Assembly: GCA_016790765.1 (NCBI GenBank)
Contig: JAEUMZ010000111.1
Span: 1 to 33,473, forward strand
DNA length: 33,473 nt
Source: Betaproteobacteria bacterium
GTDB lineage: Bacteria; Pseudomonadota; Gammaproteobacteria; Burkholderiales; Usitatibacteraceae
Reading direction: 5' to 3'
The translations under genes were made by a program, and so were the position numbers. Of this stretch, positions 25,696 to 33,473 are shown piece by piece. Each line of letters starts with the position of its first letter. Position 1 is the stretch's first letter. The notes under the pieces were generated by a model. The model was not told the origin of the DNA and made no database searches. It was given only the letters and a program-made list of their open reading frames with translations.

Positions 25696-26478
25696 ATGAA
25701 TGCCATCCGCAATGCCCTTCGCCTGTCCCACTGGTTCGCCCCTGCGGCAGCCATGCTGGCCCTGTCGCTGTCTCCGCTGAACGCCCACGCCGACTGGAAC
25801 TGGGGCTGGGGCAAGAAAGTCACCGGCTCGGGCGTCTCCAAGACCGATTCGCGCCAGGTCAGCGGCTTTTCCGGGCTGTCCCTGGGTGTGTCGGCCAAGG
25901 TCGAAATCCGCCAGGGCAACACCGAGGCGGTCACGCTCACCGGCGACGACAACATCGTGCCACTGGTGGAAACCGTGGTCGAGGACGGCAAGCTCAAAAT
26001 CCGCTGGAACGAGCGCAACCTCAACACCAGCTACAAGGAATTGAAGATCGTGGTCGACGCGAAGTCGATGGAGAGCATCGGCGTGGCCGGTTCCGGCGAC
26101 GTCACCGCCGACACCCTGAACGCGCGCAAGTTCTCCGTCAGCGTGGCCGGGTCCGGCGATGTCCGCATCCGCCAGCTCACTGCCGAGAGCGTCTCGGCCA
26201 AGATCGCCGGTTCGGGCGATGTAGAACTGGGCGGCAAGGCCGGCAGCCTGGAAACCAAGATTTCCGGTTCCGGCGACGTGCGGGCCGGAAACCTCGAGAC
26301 CAAGTCCTCGACCGTATCGATCGCCGGGTCCGGCAACGTGACGCTCTGGGCACAGGAATCGCTCAAGGTCTCGGTGGCCGGCTCGGGTGACGTGCGCTAC
26401 TACGGCGATCCGGAGGTCAAGCAGTCGGTGGCCGGCTCGGGCCGCCTGAAGCGAATCGGAAAGTCGCCGGGTGCCTAG
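25696..26478 (+). CDS. Secreted GIN-domain (DUF2807) repeat protein
   Basis: 260 residues with a signal peptide (hydrophobic AAAMLALSLSPLNAHA, cleavage near residue 33). The mature protein is a DUF2807 / GIN-type putative adhesin-head beta-solenoid: FSGLSLGVSAKVEIRQGNTEAVTLTGDDNI, then seven near-regular turns built on xAGSGDV (VAGSGDVTAD, VAGSGDVRIR, IAGSGDVELG, ISGSGDVRAG, IAGSGNVTLW, VAGSGDVRYY, VAGSGRLKRI), mostly 18-22 residues apart. It starts MNAIRNALRL at ATG 25696, with GGAGAG five bases upstream. Its mature end has no anchoring motif, so it is probably periplasmic or released. Function of the family is not established. A terminator follows at 26502-26534. Confidence 0.88.
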   Translation: MNAIRNALRLSHWFAPAAAMLALSLSPLNAHADWNWGWGKKVTGSGVSKTDSRQVSGFSGLSLGVSAKVEIRQGNTEAVTLTGDDNIVPLVETVVEDGKLKIRWNERNLNTSYKELKIVVDAKSMESIGVAGSGDVTADTLNARKFSVSVAGSGDVRIRQLTAESVSAKIAGSGDVELGGKAGSLETKISGSGDVRAGNLETKSSTVSIAGSGNVTLWAQESLKVSVAGSGDVRYYGDPEVKQSVAGSGRLKRIGKSPGA

Positions 26479-26501
26479 GCACAAAGTCCCTTTCATCCTC
26501 C

Positions 26502-26534
26502 AAGGGCGCACCGCAGGGTGCGCCTTTGCTTTTT
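26502..26534 (+). terminator. Rho-independent terminator after the GIN-domain gene
   Basis: Stem GGCGCACC (26505-26512), loop GCAG, stem GGTGCGCC (26517-26524), with an AAG/CTT extension around one bulge and a TTTGCTTTTT tail to 26534. It separates the GIN-domain gene from the TPR-methyltransferase gene, whose start lies 32 bases downstream. Confidence 0.85.
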
Positions 26535-26565
26535 GCACGCGGCCCGCGCGCCTGGCCGGCAGCGC

Positions 26566-28962
26566 ATGAGTTTTGCGGAAGCCCTCGCTCTCTGGCAACA
26601 AGGCCGCGTGGCGGAAGCCGGCGAGGCGTGCCGTCGCGCGCTCGCCGCCGATCCGGGCAACGTGCCGGCCCTGCACATGCTTGGGCACGTCGCGCTGCAC
26701 GCCGGCCGGGTCGAGGAAGCCGTCGCGTGCCTGGGCCGCGCCCACGCGCTTGCGCCGGCGCATGCCGGCATTCTGGGCGACTTGGCCAATGCCCATGCGC
26801 GGGCCGGTCGCACCGACGCGGCAGTCTCGCTGTTGGAAACCGCGCAGGACGCCTGGCCCGGCGACGCCGCAGTCGTGTTCCGGCTGGCCGTGCTGCTGCA
26901 TGAACAGGGCCGGCTGGACGACGCGATCACGCGTTACCGCCAGACCCTCGCCCTTGAACCCGGGCACGTCGATGCCGCCAACAACCTCGGCGTGGTGTTG
27001 CAGGCGGCAGGTCGGCCGGGCGAGGCGGTCGAGACCTTGCGCGGGCTCCTTGCCCGTCTATCCCAGGCCGCACCTGCGGGGATACAGGCTGCATTGCGGT
27101 TCAACCTCGGCAATGCCGAAAAGGCCGATGGCCGCATCGACGACGCCATCGCCAGTTTCCGGTGCGCCCTCGCGCTGGACGCGGATTTCCTCGCCGCAAT
27201 GGACAACTTGGGCGTCGCGTACACGGAAAGCGGCCGCGCCGAAGAGGCGCTGCCGCTGTTCACCGCGGTGTTGGCGCGTGAACCGGCGTCTGCCTCCACC
27301 TTGGCCAATCTCTCCGTGGCCCTGCTCGCGCTGGGGCGGGGCACCGAGGCCCTCGCAGCCAGCCAGCGTGCCATCGCGTTGCGGGCGGACGCGCAGACCA
27401 TCCCGGCCTTCATCCAGTGCGTGCGCGGGGCGGAGTTCACCGCCACCGACACGGCACTGCGGGCGTCCCTGGAAACGGCCCTGCGCACGCCCTGGTGCCG
27501 CCCGGTGGAGATCGCGCGCGCGGGCTGGTCGATGCTGCGTGCCGATGCGGACCTGGGGGCCGCGATCGCACGGGGCTCGCTCGACGCGCTCCCCGCCGCC
27601 TTCAGCGATCCGTTGCTGATCGCGCTGCTCCAGACCACGCCAAGCTGCGACTGGGCGATCGAAACCTGGCTGGTGCGCGCGCGCAGCGCGTTGCTCGACC
27701 TCGGCGAGACCTCCCTCGCGAACGCCGCGACGGATGCACCCGGCGGCGCAATGCTGGCCTTCTGGTGTGCGCTGGCCCAACAGTGCTACCTCACCGGCTA
27801 TGCCTTCGCCCTCCCGCCGGGCGAAGCGGAACGCGCGCAGGCGCTGGGCGAACGGGTCTCCGCCGGCCTGGCTGCCGGCCATGCGGTCCCGCACCTTGCG
27901 CTGGCCGCAGTCGCGGCCTACGCGCCGCTGCACGCCTTGGCCGGATGTGCAGGCCTGCCCGCGCAGGCGCTTCCCGAACCCGTGTCCGCATTGGTTCGCC
28001 AGCAAGTCGGCGCGCCGCTGCGCGAGCGCGCCTTGCGCAGCGCAATGCCGGCCCTCACGCCGATCGTGGACGCGGTGTCGCGCAGCGTCCGTGCGCAGTA
28101 CGAGTCCGACCCGTATCCGTGCTGGGTCTTGCCGGCCCCCACCGGCGCGCCCGTGCCGCTGGCCCTGCACCTGCGCCGCCTATGCCCGCAGGCCCGATTC
28201 CGGACTCTGCCCTCTTCCGGCCCCGTAGACCTGCTGATCGCCGGCTGCGGCACCGGGCAGCACGCCATCGAAACCGCGCGCCAGGTGGCCGGTGCGCGCG
28301 TGCTGGCCATCGACTTGAGCCTTGCCAGCCTCGCCTATGCGCGCCGCAAGGCCGAGGAACTGGTACAGGACGGCATCGCCTTCGCGCAGGCCGACATTGC
28401 CGCGCTGGGCACGTTTGCGCGGCGCTTCGATGCGATCGAATCGGTGGGCGTGCTGCACCACATGGCCGACCCGTCGCAGGGCTGGTCGAACCTGGTCCGC
28501 CTGCTCAAACCGCACGGTCTGCTGCGCGTGGGCCTGTACAGCCGCAGCGCGCGGCAGGCGATCAGCGCCATGCGCGAACGCATCGCCGCGGACGGCGGCG
28601 GCGCCACGCCCGCGGACATCCGCCGCTGGCGGCAACGCATCGCCGGCGGCGAATTCGGCGACGCACTGGCAAGCCAGCTCACGGCATTTCCCGATTTCTT
28701 CACCCTGGCCGAATGCCGCGACCTGTTGTTCCACGTGCAGGAGCACCTCACAACGTTGCCCGAGTTGAAGGCGCAACTGGCCGCGCTGGACCTGGACTTC
28801 ATCGGTTTCACGCTCGACCCGGATACCGTCCACCGTTACCAGGCCCGGTTTCCCGCCGATCGCACGCTGACCGACCTGGACGCCTGGCACGCCTTCGAGA
28901 CCGAGCACCCCGGCACGTTTGCCGGCATGTACCAATTCTGGGTGCAGCGGCGGGACGCCTAG
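26566..28962 (+). CDS. Large TPR-repeat protein with C-terminal class I SAM methyltransferase domain
   Basis: 798 residues from ATG 26566. Residues 1-~275 are TPR repeats (AEALALWQQGRVAEAGEACRR, AANNLGVVLQAAGRPGEAVETLR, AMDNLGVAYTESGRAEEALPLF). Residues ~275-530 form an Ala/Leu-rich region I do not recognise. SAM motif I follows at ~553-567 (DLLIAGCGTGQHAIE), then VLAIDLSLASLAYARRKAEE, AIESVGVLHHMADP and VRLLKPHGLLRVGLYS, and a ~130-residue tail ending GMYQFWVQRRDA. Just before the methyltransferase is VRAQYESDPYPCW, a motif often seen in such TPR-methyltransferase fusions. No signal peptide or membrane helix; cytoplasmic. The substrate is unknown: protein, lipid or glycan are all possible. 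No clear ribosome-binding site. Confidence 0.85.
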   Translation: MSFAEALALWQQGRVAEAGEACRRALAADPGNVPALHMLGHVALHAGRVEEAVACLGRAHALAPAHAGILGDLANAHARAGRTDAAVSLLETAQDAWPGDAAVVFRLAVLLHEQGRLDDAITRYRQTLALEPGHVDAANNLGVVLQAAGRPGEAVETLRGLLARLSQAAPAGIQAALRFNLGNAEKADGRIDDAIASFRCALALDADFLAAMDNLGVAYTESGRAEEALPLFTAVLAREPASASTLANLSVALLALGRGTEALAASQRAIALRADAQTIPAFIQCVRGAEFTATDTALRASLETALRTPWCRPVEIARAGWSMLRADADLGAAIARGSLDALPAAFSDPLLIALLQTTPSCDWAIETWLVRARSALLDLGETSLANAATDAPGGAMLAFWCALAQQCYLTGYAFALPPGEAERAQALGERVSAGLAAGHAVPHLALAAVAAYAPLHALAGCAGLPAQALPEPVSALVRQQVGAPLRERALRSAMPALTPIVDAVSRSVRAQYESDPYPCWVLPAPTGAPVPLALHLRRLCPQARFRTLPSSGPVDLLIAGCGTGQHAIETARQVAGARVLAIDLSLASLAYARRKAEELVQDGIAFAQADIAALGTFARRFDAIESVGVLHHMADPSQGWSNLVRLLKPHGLLRVGLYSRSARQAISAMRERIAADGGGATPADIRRWRQRIAGGEFGDALASQLTAFPDFFTLAECRDLLFHVQEHLTTLPELKAQLAALDLDFIGFTLDPDTVHRYQARFPADRTLTDLDAWHAFETEHPGTFAGMYQFWVQRRDA

Positions 28963-28990
28963 GCGCAGGCCCGCTGCGCCGGTCCGCGCA

Positions 28991-29854
28991 TCATCCGTGC
29001 GCCACGGGCAGGCAGATGTCCGTGTGGTTCAGGTGATAGCCCACGTTGACCTTTGCCGTGTGATAGACCTCGATGGCCGGCAGCCCGACGAAACGGTAAC
29101 CGGGCAGCGACATCACACGCGGGAAGATCGCGGCATACGCGTTGGGCAACGAGGCATAGGGGCCGGCGTGGGTGGTGATGGCGTGCTCGCCGCCCGGCAG
29201 TTGCTGGAAGCCGATGCGGCCCTCCGGCGCAAGCGGCCGTGGCACCACCAGCGCGGCATCAAAGCGCAGGTGTTCCGGCGGCGTCACGCCGGGTGCGTCG
29301 TGGCCGATGCCCATCCACACGCGCGGCTCGCCGAGGCGTTGACGGTCGGCCCAGCTTGAAAGCTCATCGAAGAGCGATTCCGGCACGTCTTCGTAAGGCC
29401 CGAGGTGACGGATGAAGGCCACCGGCACCGGCGCCAGCGTGCGCACCTGGGTCGCGGAAATGTCGAACGACGGCCCCGGCGCTTCCGCGCTGCGCGGCGC
29501 ATCCGCCGGTGCGTCGGCGTCCCGGCGACGCACCCAATCGCGATAGGCAGCCGGCGGCATGCCGTAGCGGCGCTGGAACGCGCGGCCGAACGTTTCCGGC
29601 ACCGCGTAGCCGCAATCGAGCGCCAGGTCGATCAGCTTCACTTCATGGAGGTTGAGGCGAAACGCCGCGCGCTCCAGCCGCAACCGCTCGCAATACGCCT
29701 TGGGCGTCTCGCCGATCGCCGCCTTGAACAGACGCTGCAGGTGGTGCGGCGAGTAGCCGGCGCGCGCGGCAAGGGCCTCCAGCGTGAGGTCATCCTCCAG
29801 GTGCGTCTGGATGTGGACCAGCAGCGCCGTCAACACCGGCCATTCCGCACTCAC
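28991..29854 (-). CDS. AraC-family regulator with C-terminal GyrI-like ligand domain (Rob type)
   Basis: 287 residues from GTG 29854. An AraC DNA-binding domain lies at the N-terminus (~5-105): LTLEALAARAGYSPHHLQRLFKAAIGETPKAY and the second helix-turn-helix LIDLALDCGYAVPETFGRAFQRRYGMPPAAYR. After a charged linker (RRRDADAPADAPRS) a GyrI-like/SOUL-type small-molecule domain fills ~130-285 (VRTLAPVPVAFIRHLGPYEDVPESLFDEL, FQQLPGGEHAITTHAGPY, YHLNHTDICLPV). This order matches Rob- and TipA-like multidrug sensors. GTGA at its start overlaps the stop of the upstream membrane-protein gene, so the two are one operon. The ligand is unknown; the paired membrane protein is a likely target or partner. 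Confidence 0.92.
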   Translation of the reverse strand: MSAEWPVLTALLVHIQTHLEDDLTLEALAARAGYSPHHLQRLFKAAIGETPKAYCERLRLERAAFRLNLHEVKLIDLALDCGYAVPETFGRAFQRRYGMPPAAYRDWVRRRDADAPADAPRSAEAPGPSFDISATQVRTLAPVPVAFIRHLGPYEDVPESLFDELSSWADRQRLGEPRVWMGIGHDAPGVTPPEHLRFDAALVVPRPLAPEGRIGFQQLPGGEHAITTHAGPYASLPNAYAAIFPRVMSLPGYRFVGLPAIEVYHTAKVNVGYHLNHTDICLPVAHG

Positions 29855-30267
29855 GGCGCCGCCCTCGCCCGCCGGGCCCAGGCGCACCCGGCGAACACCG
29901 CGGCGACCTTGCAGACCAGGTTTGCGGCCATCAAGGCAACCGGCAACGACCCGGCCGGCGCGCCGGCCAGAAACGCGAAATCGACCGCCAGGTAAAGCAA
30001 AACCATCGCCAGTGCCGTCCCGGTCGGGTTCTCCGTGGCCTTGCGGGCGATCCACCAGCCCGCACCGAAAAACACCGGGATGCCGGTGATCAACGCCACC
30101 CACGGCGTCGATAGCTGGGCATAGGCGTGGTAATGCGCGTCCGGCTGGCCGGGATGGATGAGGTGGCCGTAGATGGCGACCCATCCGAAGGCGCATGCAA
30201 CGGTGATGAGGTAACACAGCAACAGGGCCAACACGGCCAGGCCCCAGCGAACGGATTTGAGCGTCAT
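29851..30267 (-). CDS. Small four-helix membrane protein, unknown function
   Basis: 138 residues from ATG 30267, preceded by a strong GGAGG. Four hydrophobic helices: ~6-30 (WGLAVLALLLCYLITVACAFGWVAI), ~51-69 (WVALITGIPVFFGAGWWIA), ~77-97 (GTALAMVLLYLAVDFAFLAGA) and ~103-125. A short His-rich loop (HLIHPGQPDAHYHAYAQ) lies between helices 1 and 2. I do not recognise the family. Translational coupling to the AraC/GyrI regulator (4-base overlap) suggests the regulator controls its own operon and that this protein takes part in the response. An upstream in-frame ATG (30327) gives only a low-complexity extension and was not chosen. Confidence 0.82.
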   Translation of the reverse strand: MTLKSVRWGLAVLALLLCYLITVACAFGWVAIYGHLIHPGQPDAHYHAYAQLSTPWVALITGIPVFFGAGWWIARKATENPTGTALAMVLLYLAVDFAFLAGAPAGSLPVALMAANLVCKVAAVFAGCAWARRARAAP

Positions 30268-30467
30268 GGTTTCCCCCTCCCGGGTACTCGATGGCGCCAT
30301 TGTTGCCCGTGCCGGGCGGGCCGGCATGACGATTCTTGCGAAGCCGTCCTGGCGTCACGCCGGCGATCCCTGCCTGCCCGCCGGTGCCCATCGCCTATCC
30401 CCGGTAAAATACCGCCTTCGCAACCCGTTTGGCCTGAGCCGAACTTCTCGACAAGAAAAAACCCGGC

Positions 30468-31919
30468 ATGGCATTCTCCGATTTAGGATTGATCCCGCCG
30501 CTGTTGAAGGCGGTGCAGGAACAGGGGTACACCGACCCCACTCCCATCCAGCAAAAGGCCATCCCGGCGGTGCTGGAGAAAAAAGACGTGATGGGCTGCG
30601 CGCAGACCGGCACCGGCAAGACCGCCGGCTTCACGCTGCCGCTGCTGCAGATCCTCTCGCCGCACGCCTCCACCAGCACCTCGCCGGCGCGCCACCCGGT
30701 GCGCGCCCTGGTGCTGACGCCCACGCGCGAACTGGCCGCGCAGGTGGAGGAATCGGTGCGCACCTACGGCAAGTACGTGCCGCTGCGCATCACGGTGATC
30801 TACGGCGGCGTGGACATGAAGCCGCAGACCAAGGCGCTGCAAGCCGGCGTCGAGATCGTCGTCGCCACCCCGGGGCGCCTGCTGGACCATCTCAAGATGA
30901 AGTCGATCAACCTCTCGCAGGTGCAGATCCTGGTGATGGACGAGGCGGATCGCATGCTCGACATGGGCTTCCTGCCCGACATCCGCGCCATCCTCGCCAC
31001 CCTGCCGGCGTTCCGCCAGAACCTGCTGTTCTCGGCGACCTTTTCCGACGACATCAAGCGGCTGGCCGCCACCTTCATGCGCGACCCGGTGATGATCGAA
31101 GTCGCGCGACGCAATGCGCCGGCCGACCTGGTCACCCACGCCGCATATGAAGTGCCGGTGACCCGCAAGCATGAGCTGCTCGCGCACCTGGTGAAGTCGC
31201 GCGACATGAAGCAGGTGCTGATCTTCGTGCGCATGAAGCGCGACGCGGAAAAGCTCTCGCGCCAGCTGCAGCGCGACGGCTTTGAGGTGGCGGCCCTGCA
31301 CGGCGACCGCTCGCAGTCGGAACGCACCCAGGCGCTGGAGGATTTCAAGGCCGGCAAGATCCGCCTCCTGGTCGCCACCGAGGTCGCCGCGCGCGGCATC
31401 GACATCGACCAGCTGCCGTTCGTCATCAACTACGAGCTGCCCAACACGGCCGAGGACTACGTGCACCGCATCGGTCGCACCGGCCGCGCCGGCATGCCCG
31501 GCGAAGCGATCTCGCTGGTGAGCCCGGACGAGCACGAGTACCTTGCGGCCATCGAGAAGCTGTTGAAGCGGCCGATTCCGCGTCTCGAGGCGCCGGTGGC
31601 CGAAGCGCCGCGCCGCCGCACCAGCGCCGAAGTGGTGCACAGCGAAGTCGATCCCGAGGAACGCCGCAGCCAGCGGGCGATCCGCGAGGCCAAGCACTCG
31701 CGGCGCCCGAAACCCGCGGCGCCCGATCGTCCCATCACGGCGGAAACCAAACCGGCGCCGCTGCACGGCGACTATCCGCACTTCGATTTTTCCAAGCCCT
31801 ACGAGCCGCAGTCGGTCCCGAAGGTGGACACCGAGGTGGCCGTTGCCGTGGGCAAGGGCAAGCCGCAGCCGCGCAAGATCGGCGCCTTGCTGGGCGGGCT
31901 GGCCAAGTCCGGCAAGTAG
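30468..31919 (+). CDS. rhlE: DEAD-box ATP-dependent RNA helicase, RhlE type
   Basis: 483 residues. RhlE-type helicases unwind short RNA duplexes and act in ribosome assembly and RNA decay, often in the cold. All motifs are present in order: Q-motif [23 protein letters not shown], Ia PTREL, Ib [36 protein letters not shown] and [10 protein letters not shown]. The ~115-residue C-terminal extension is basic and Pro/Lys-rich ([21 protein letters not shown]), likely RNA binding, ending [17 protein letters not shown] at 30468 without a strong Shine-Dalgarno. A TAAAAT at 30405-30410, inside a small CGGTA-AAA-TACCG palindrome, could be a -10 box, leaving a leader of ~50 bases. It is divergent from the membrane-protein/AraC operon. 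Confidence 0.95.
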   Translation: MAFSDLGLIPPLLKAVQEQGYTDPTPIQQKAIPAVLEKKDVMGCAQTGTGKTAGFTLPLLQILSPHASTSTSPARHPVRALVLTPTRELAAQVEESVRTYGKYVPLRITVIYGGVDMKPQTKALQAGVEIVVATPGRLLDHLKMKSINLSQVQILVMDEADRMLDMGFLPDIRAILATLPAFRQNLLFSATFSDDIKRLAATFMRDPVMIEVARRNAPADLVTHAAYEVPVTRKHELLAHLVKSRDMKQVLIFVRMKRDAEKLSRQLQRDGFEVAALHGDRSQSERTQALEDFKAGKIRLLVATEVAARGIDIDQLPFVINYELPNTAEDYVHRIGRTGRAGMPGEAISLVSPDEHEYLAAIEKLLKRPIPRLEAPVAEAPRRRTSAEVVHSEVDPEERRSQRAIREAKHSRRPKPAAPDRPITAETKPAPLHGDYPHFDFSKPYEPQSVPKVDTEVAVAVGKGKPQPRKIGALLGGLAKSGK

Positions 31920-31994
31920 GCCCGCCGGGTCCGTGGGGCCCCAGAGCGACAACCGCCAAGGCCGTTCGGCATCAAACCCTAGAACTGGCGCGCC

Positions 31995-32018
31995 TTCCAG
32001 GCCACTTTAGGCCCGGAA
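31995..32018. terminator. Weak hairpin between convergent genes
   Basis: TTCCAGGCC (31995-32003), loop ACTTTA, GGCCCGGAA (32010-32018): a 9-bp stem with one mismatch, in the 119-base gap between rhlE and the convergent hydrolase gene. No T-run follows on either strand, so it is only a possible bidirectional terminator. Confidence 0.35.
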
Positions 32019-32038
32019 AGCGCATCCACGCTTGAGTT

Positions 32039-33473
32039 TCACTCCGGGATAGTCGCCAAACCGCTGGCGAAGCTGATCTGGTCAGCCGCGGCAGGCGTGG
32101 CGTTGATCACCGGCACGTTGGCCACCGCGATCGCGGTGGCGCTGCCGGCCGTGCCGCCGCGCGGGGTGGTGCGCACCACTTGCGAAGGCGGCAACGGGGT
32201 GCCGCTGCGCAGGTGGTTGTACACCGCGTCCATGGCGTTGTTGAAGTAGCGCAGCATCGGCACGAAGCGCGTGTCGAGCCCGGCCAGCGACGCATCGCCC
32301 AGGAAGGCATCGAAATGCTGGGCGTTGGTGACCTCGGCATACACCAGCTTGCTGGTGGCGCCCTCCACCGCCTTGTTGAGGGCGAAGTACGGTCGCGATG
32401 TGAACGAGGGCGGGTGCAAGGCATCGGCCCGCCCATGCACGATCACCGCGGGCTTGCCGCGCAGGTTGCCGGTGCGGCGCACCTCGTTGATGCCGGTGGC
32501 CACGCGCGCGGCGTTGGCATCGGTGGCGGTGAACAGGTTGCGCAGGCAGCGCGCGCCGTCCGCGTTGTAGTCGGCCACGCCGGAGGTGGCGGACACCGAG
32601 CGGCTGTTTTCCAGCGCGCCGCCCACGGCGTTGTTGTTGATGATCTCGATGCCACCGCTGGGCGCGAGTCCGCTGAAGCTGCCGTAGGTCGCGGGCAACC
32701 CGGCCAGGGCCGCGGGCTTGAAATCGCTGCCGACGCCGGCGAAGCTGAAGCCGCACAGGTTGTCGCGCACGCCGAACCTGCCGTAGGCGTTGGCGTACGT
32801 GAGCGCAATCGCACCGGAGAGCGCCGCATGCGAGGCATGCAGGTCGTTCGATTCCGGCTGCCAGCCCTGTGCCTGCAACTGGGCCAGGGCCTCGTCGGCT
32901 TGCGCAGCCGTGGTGCTGGCTTGCAGCACGCCCTGCGCCTTGAGCGCGGCGCAGCGCGCCGCCCCGCGCGTGGCATCGACCAGGGCCGCGCCGGGCGCCG
33001 CCGCCACGGCAGAAGCCAGTGCGGCGCAAGGCTGCAGCTGGTTCGCCAGCGTCATGTAGTCCAACAGCACGCGGCCGGTGCCGGTGAGCGTGGTCGAACC
33101 GCGGCGCACCGATACGTTGTTGTTGACCGCCATCTGGATGTTGGGCATCGCGGCGACCACGCCATCGATCAGCCCGGCCGTGTCCTGCTCGCCGGCGGCC
33201 AGCGCAGCCCCGCCGCCGTTGCCCACGCCGGCGGCGATCACCAGCACGTTGTCGGCCTTGAAGGAGTTGAGCCGCTGGCCGTTGACGACCTGCGAAAACT
33301 GCTCGTTCAACAGGTACAGCGCCAAGTCCACCGCGCGCAGCGTCAATGCGCCCCAGTCGCGCTCCGGATTCTGCTGCGAATGCGCGTGCTTGATGGCCAC
33401 GCGGTTGGGGAACGCCGCGTTGTAGGCATCGCGCTCGGCGGCCGTCATGGCGGCGGTGAAGTTGGACGTGGTG
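32039..33473 (-). CDS. 3-hydroxybutyrate oligomer hydrolase, C-terminal part (5' end beyond window); catalytic Ser appears replaced
   Basis: About 477 C-terminal residues are visible; the frame stays open to the right edge with family-like sequence (TTSNFTAAMTAAERDAYNAAF), so the ATG at 33448 is internal. The family degrades oligomers of D-3-hydroxybutyrate released from polyhydroxybutyrate. Seen: RVAIKHAHSQQNPE, the block VLVIAAGVGNGGGAALAAGEQD, and later HGRADALHPP (acid) and NAQHFDAF (His). In characterised members the nucleophile block reads SVSNGG with the second Ser catalytic; here both serines are Gly (codon GGC at the key site). Either the enzyme is inactive or altered, or there is a base error (GGC versus AGC). 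Full-length members are nearly 700 residues. Convergent with rhlE. Confidence 0.88.
   Translation of the reverse strand, partial: TTSNFTAAMTAAERDAYNAAFPNRVAIKHAHSQQNPERDWGALTLRAVDLALYLLNEQFSQVVNGQRLNSFKADNVLVIAAGVGNGGGAALAAGEQDTAGLIDGVVAAMPNIQMAVNNNVSVRRGSTTLTGTGRVLLDYMTLANQLQPCAALASAVAAAPGAALVDATRGAARCAALKAQGVLQASTTAAQADEALAQLQAQGWQPESNDLHASHAALSGAIALTYANAYGRFGVRDNLCGFSFAGVGSDFKPAALAGLPATYGSFSGLAPSGGIEIINNNAVGGALENSRSVSATSGVADYNADGARCLRNLFTATDANAARVATGINEVRRTGNLRGKPAVIVHGRADALHPPSFTSRPYFALNKAVEGATSKLVYAEVTNAQHFDAFLGDASLAGLDTRFVPMLRYFNNAMDAVYNHLRSGTPLPPSQVVRTTPRGGTAGSATAIAVANVPVINATPAAADQISFASGLATIPE

Noticed and set aside
30405..30410. TAAAAT as a firm rhlE promoter
   Set aside because: A -10-like box is present but no -35 box lies at 16-18 bases; kept only as a remark in the rhlE entry.

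Overview
The window is a GC-rich (well above 60% by eye), densely packed bacterial chromosome segment, most likely from a betaproteobacterium or a close proteobacterial relative. The signs are a surE-pcm-nlpD cluster, a PEP-CTERM surface protein beside a PrsT-type lipoprotein, a 3-hydroxybutyrate oligomer hydrolase, mlaA, and an Arn-type lipid A modification operon. No rRNA, tRNA, CRISPR array, transposase or prophage block was seen. No gene-free stretch exceeds 300 bases; the longest is the 236-base clpB / PEP-CTERM divergent region.

Layout. 1-860: 3' end of an aconitase gene. 967-1530: an ORF6N-domain DNA-binding gene with a perfect 18-bp inverted repeat inside it. 1561-4029 (minus): surE-pcm-nlpD, without the rpoS gene that often follows. 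4217-6186 (plus): an SGNH-like protein and a GSCFA-domain protein overlapping by 4 bases, facing a TylF-type methyltransferase (6200-7009, minus). 7062-9644 (minus): clpB with a sigma-32-like promoter. 9881-10594 (plus): a PEP-CTERM protein with a sigma-54-like promoter, followed by prsT (10710-13472). 13545-16046: nadC, mlaA, a small two-helix membrane protein and an Smr-domain gene.

16112-25638 is one long co-directional run: a GT83 (ArnT-like) transferase, an ArnF-like flippase subunit, an ArnB-like aminotransferase, an ArnC-like transferase, an ArnA-type formyltransferase, a TMEM175-type channel protein, an ArnA-type UDP-glucuronate decarboxylase, a LysE/RhtB exporter, purE and purK. ArnA, a single fused protein in E. 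coli, is split here, with the channel gene between its halves; no arnD is in the window. Most junctions overlap by 1 to 8 bases or more, but three carry inserted-looking spacers of 130-190 bases. Each spacer is bounded by 22-27-bp inverted repeats that abut or cover the next start codon.

25696-28962: a secreted GIN-domain (DUF2807) repeat protein, a terminator, and a large TPR plus methyltransferase protein. 28991-30267 (minus): a small membrane protein and an AraC/GyrI-type regulator. 30468-31919: a RhlE-type RNA helicase. 32039 to the right edge (minus): a 3-hydroxybutyrate oligomer hydrolase whose expected catalytic serine reads as glycine.

Most interesting points: (1) the PEP-CTERM protein has a lone cysteine (C77) and a QxAIW motif resembling Cys-Gln thioester domains of Gram-positive adhesins; (2) its sigma-54 promoter lies downstream of two 15-bp direct repeats, one of which overlaps the -35 of the divergent clpB heat-shock promoter; (3) the three hairpin-forming spacers share one architecture although their sequences differ. 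All functional statements are from reading the sequence and from family knowledge; no searches were run.
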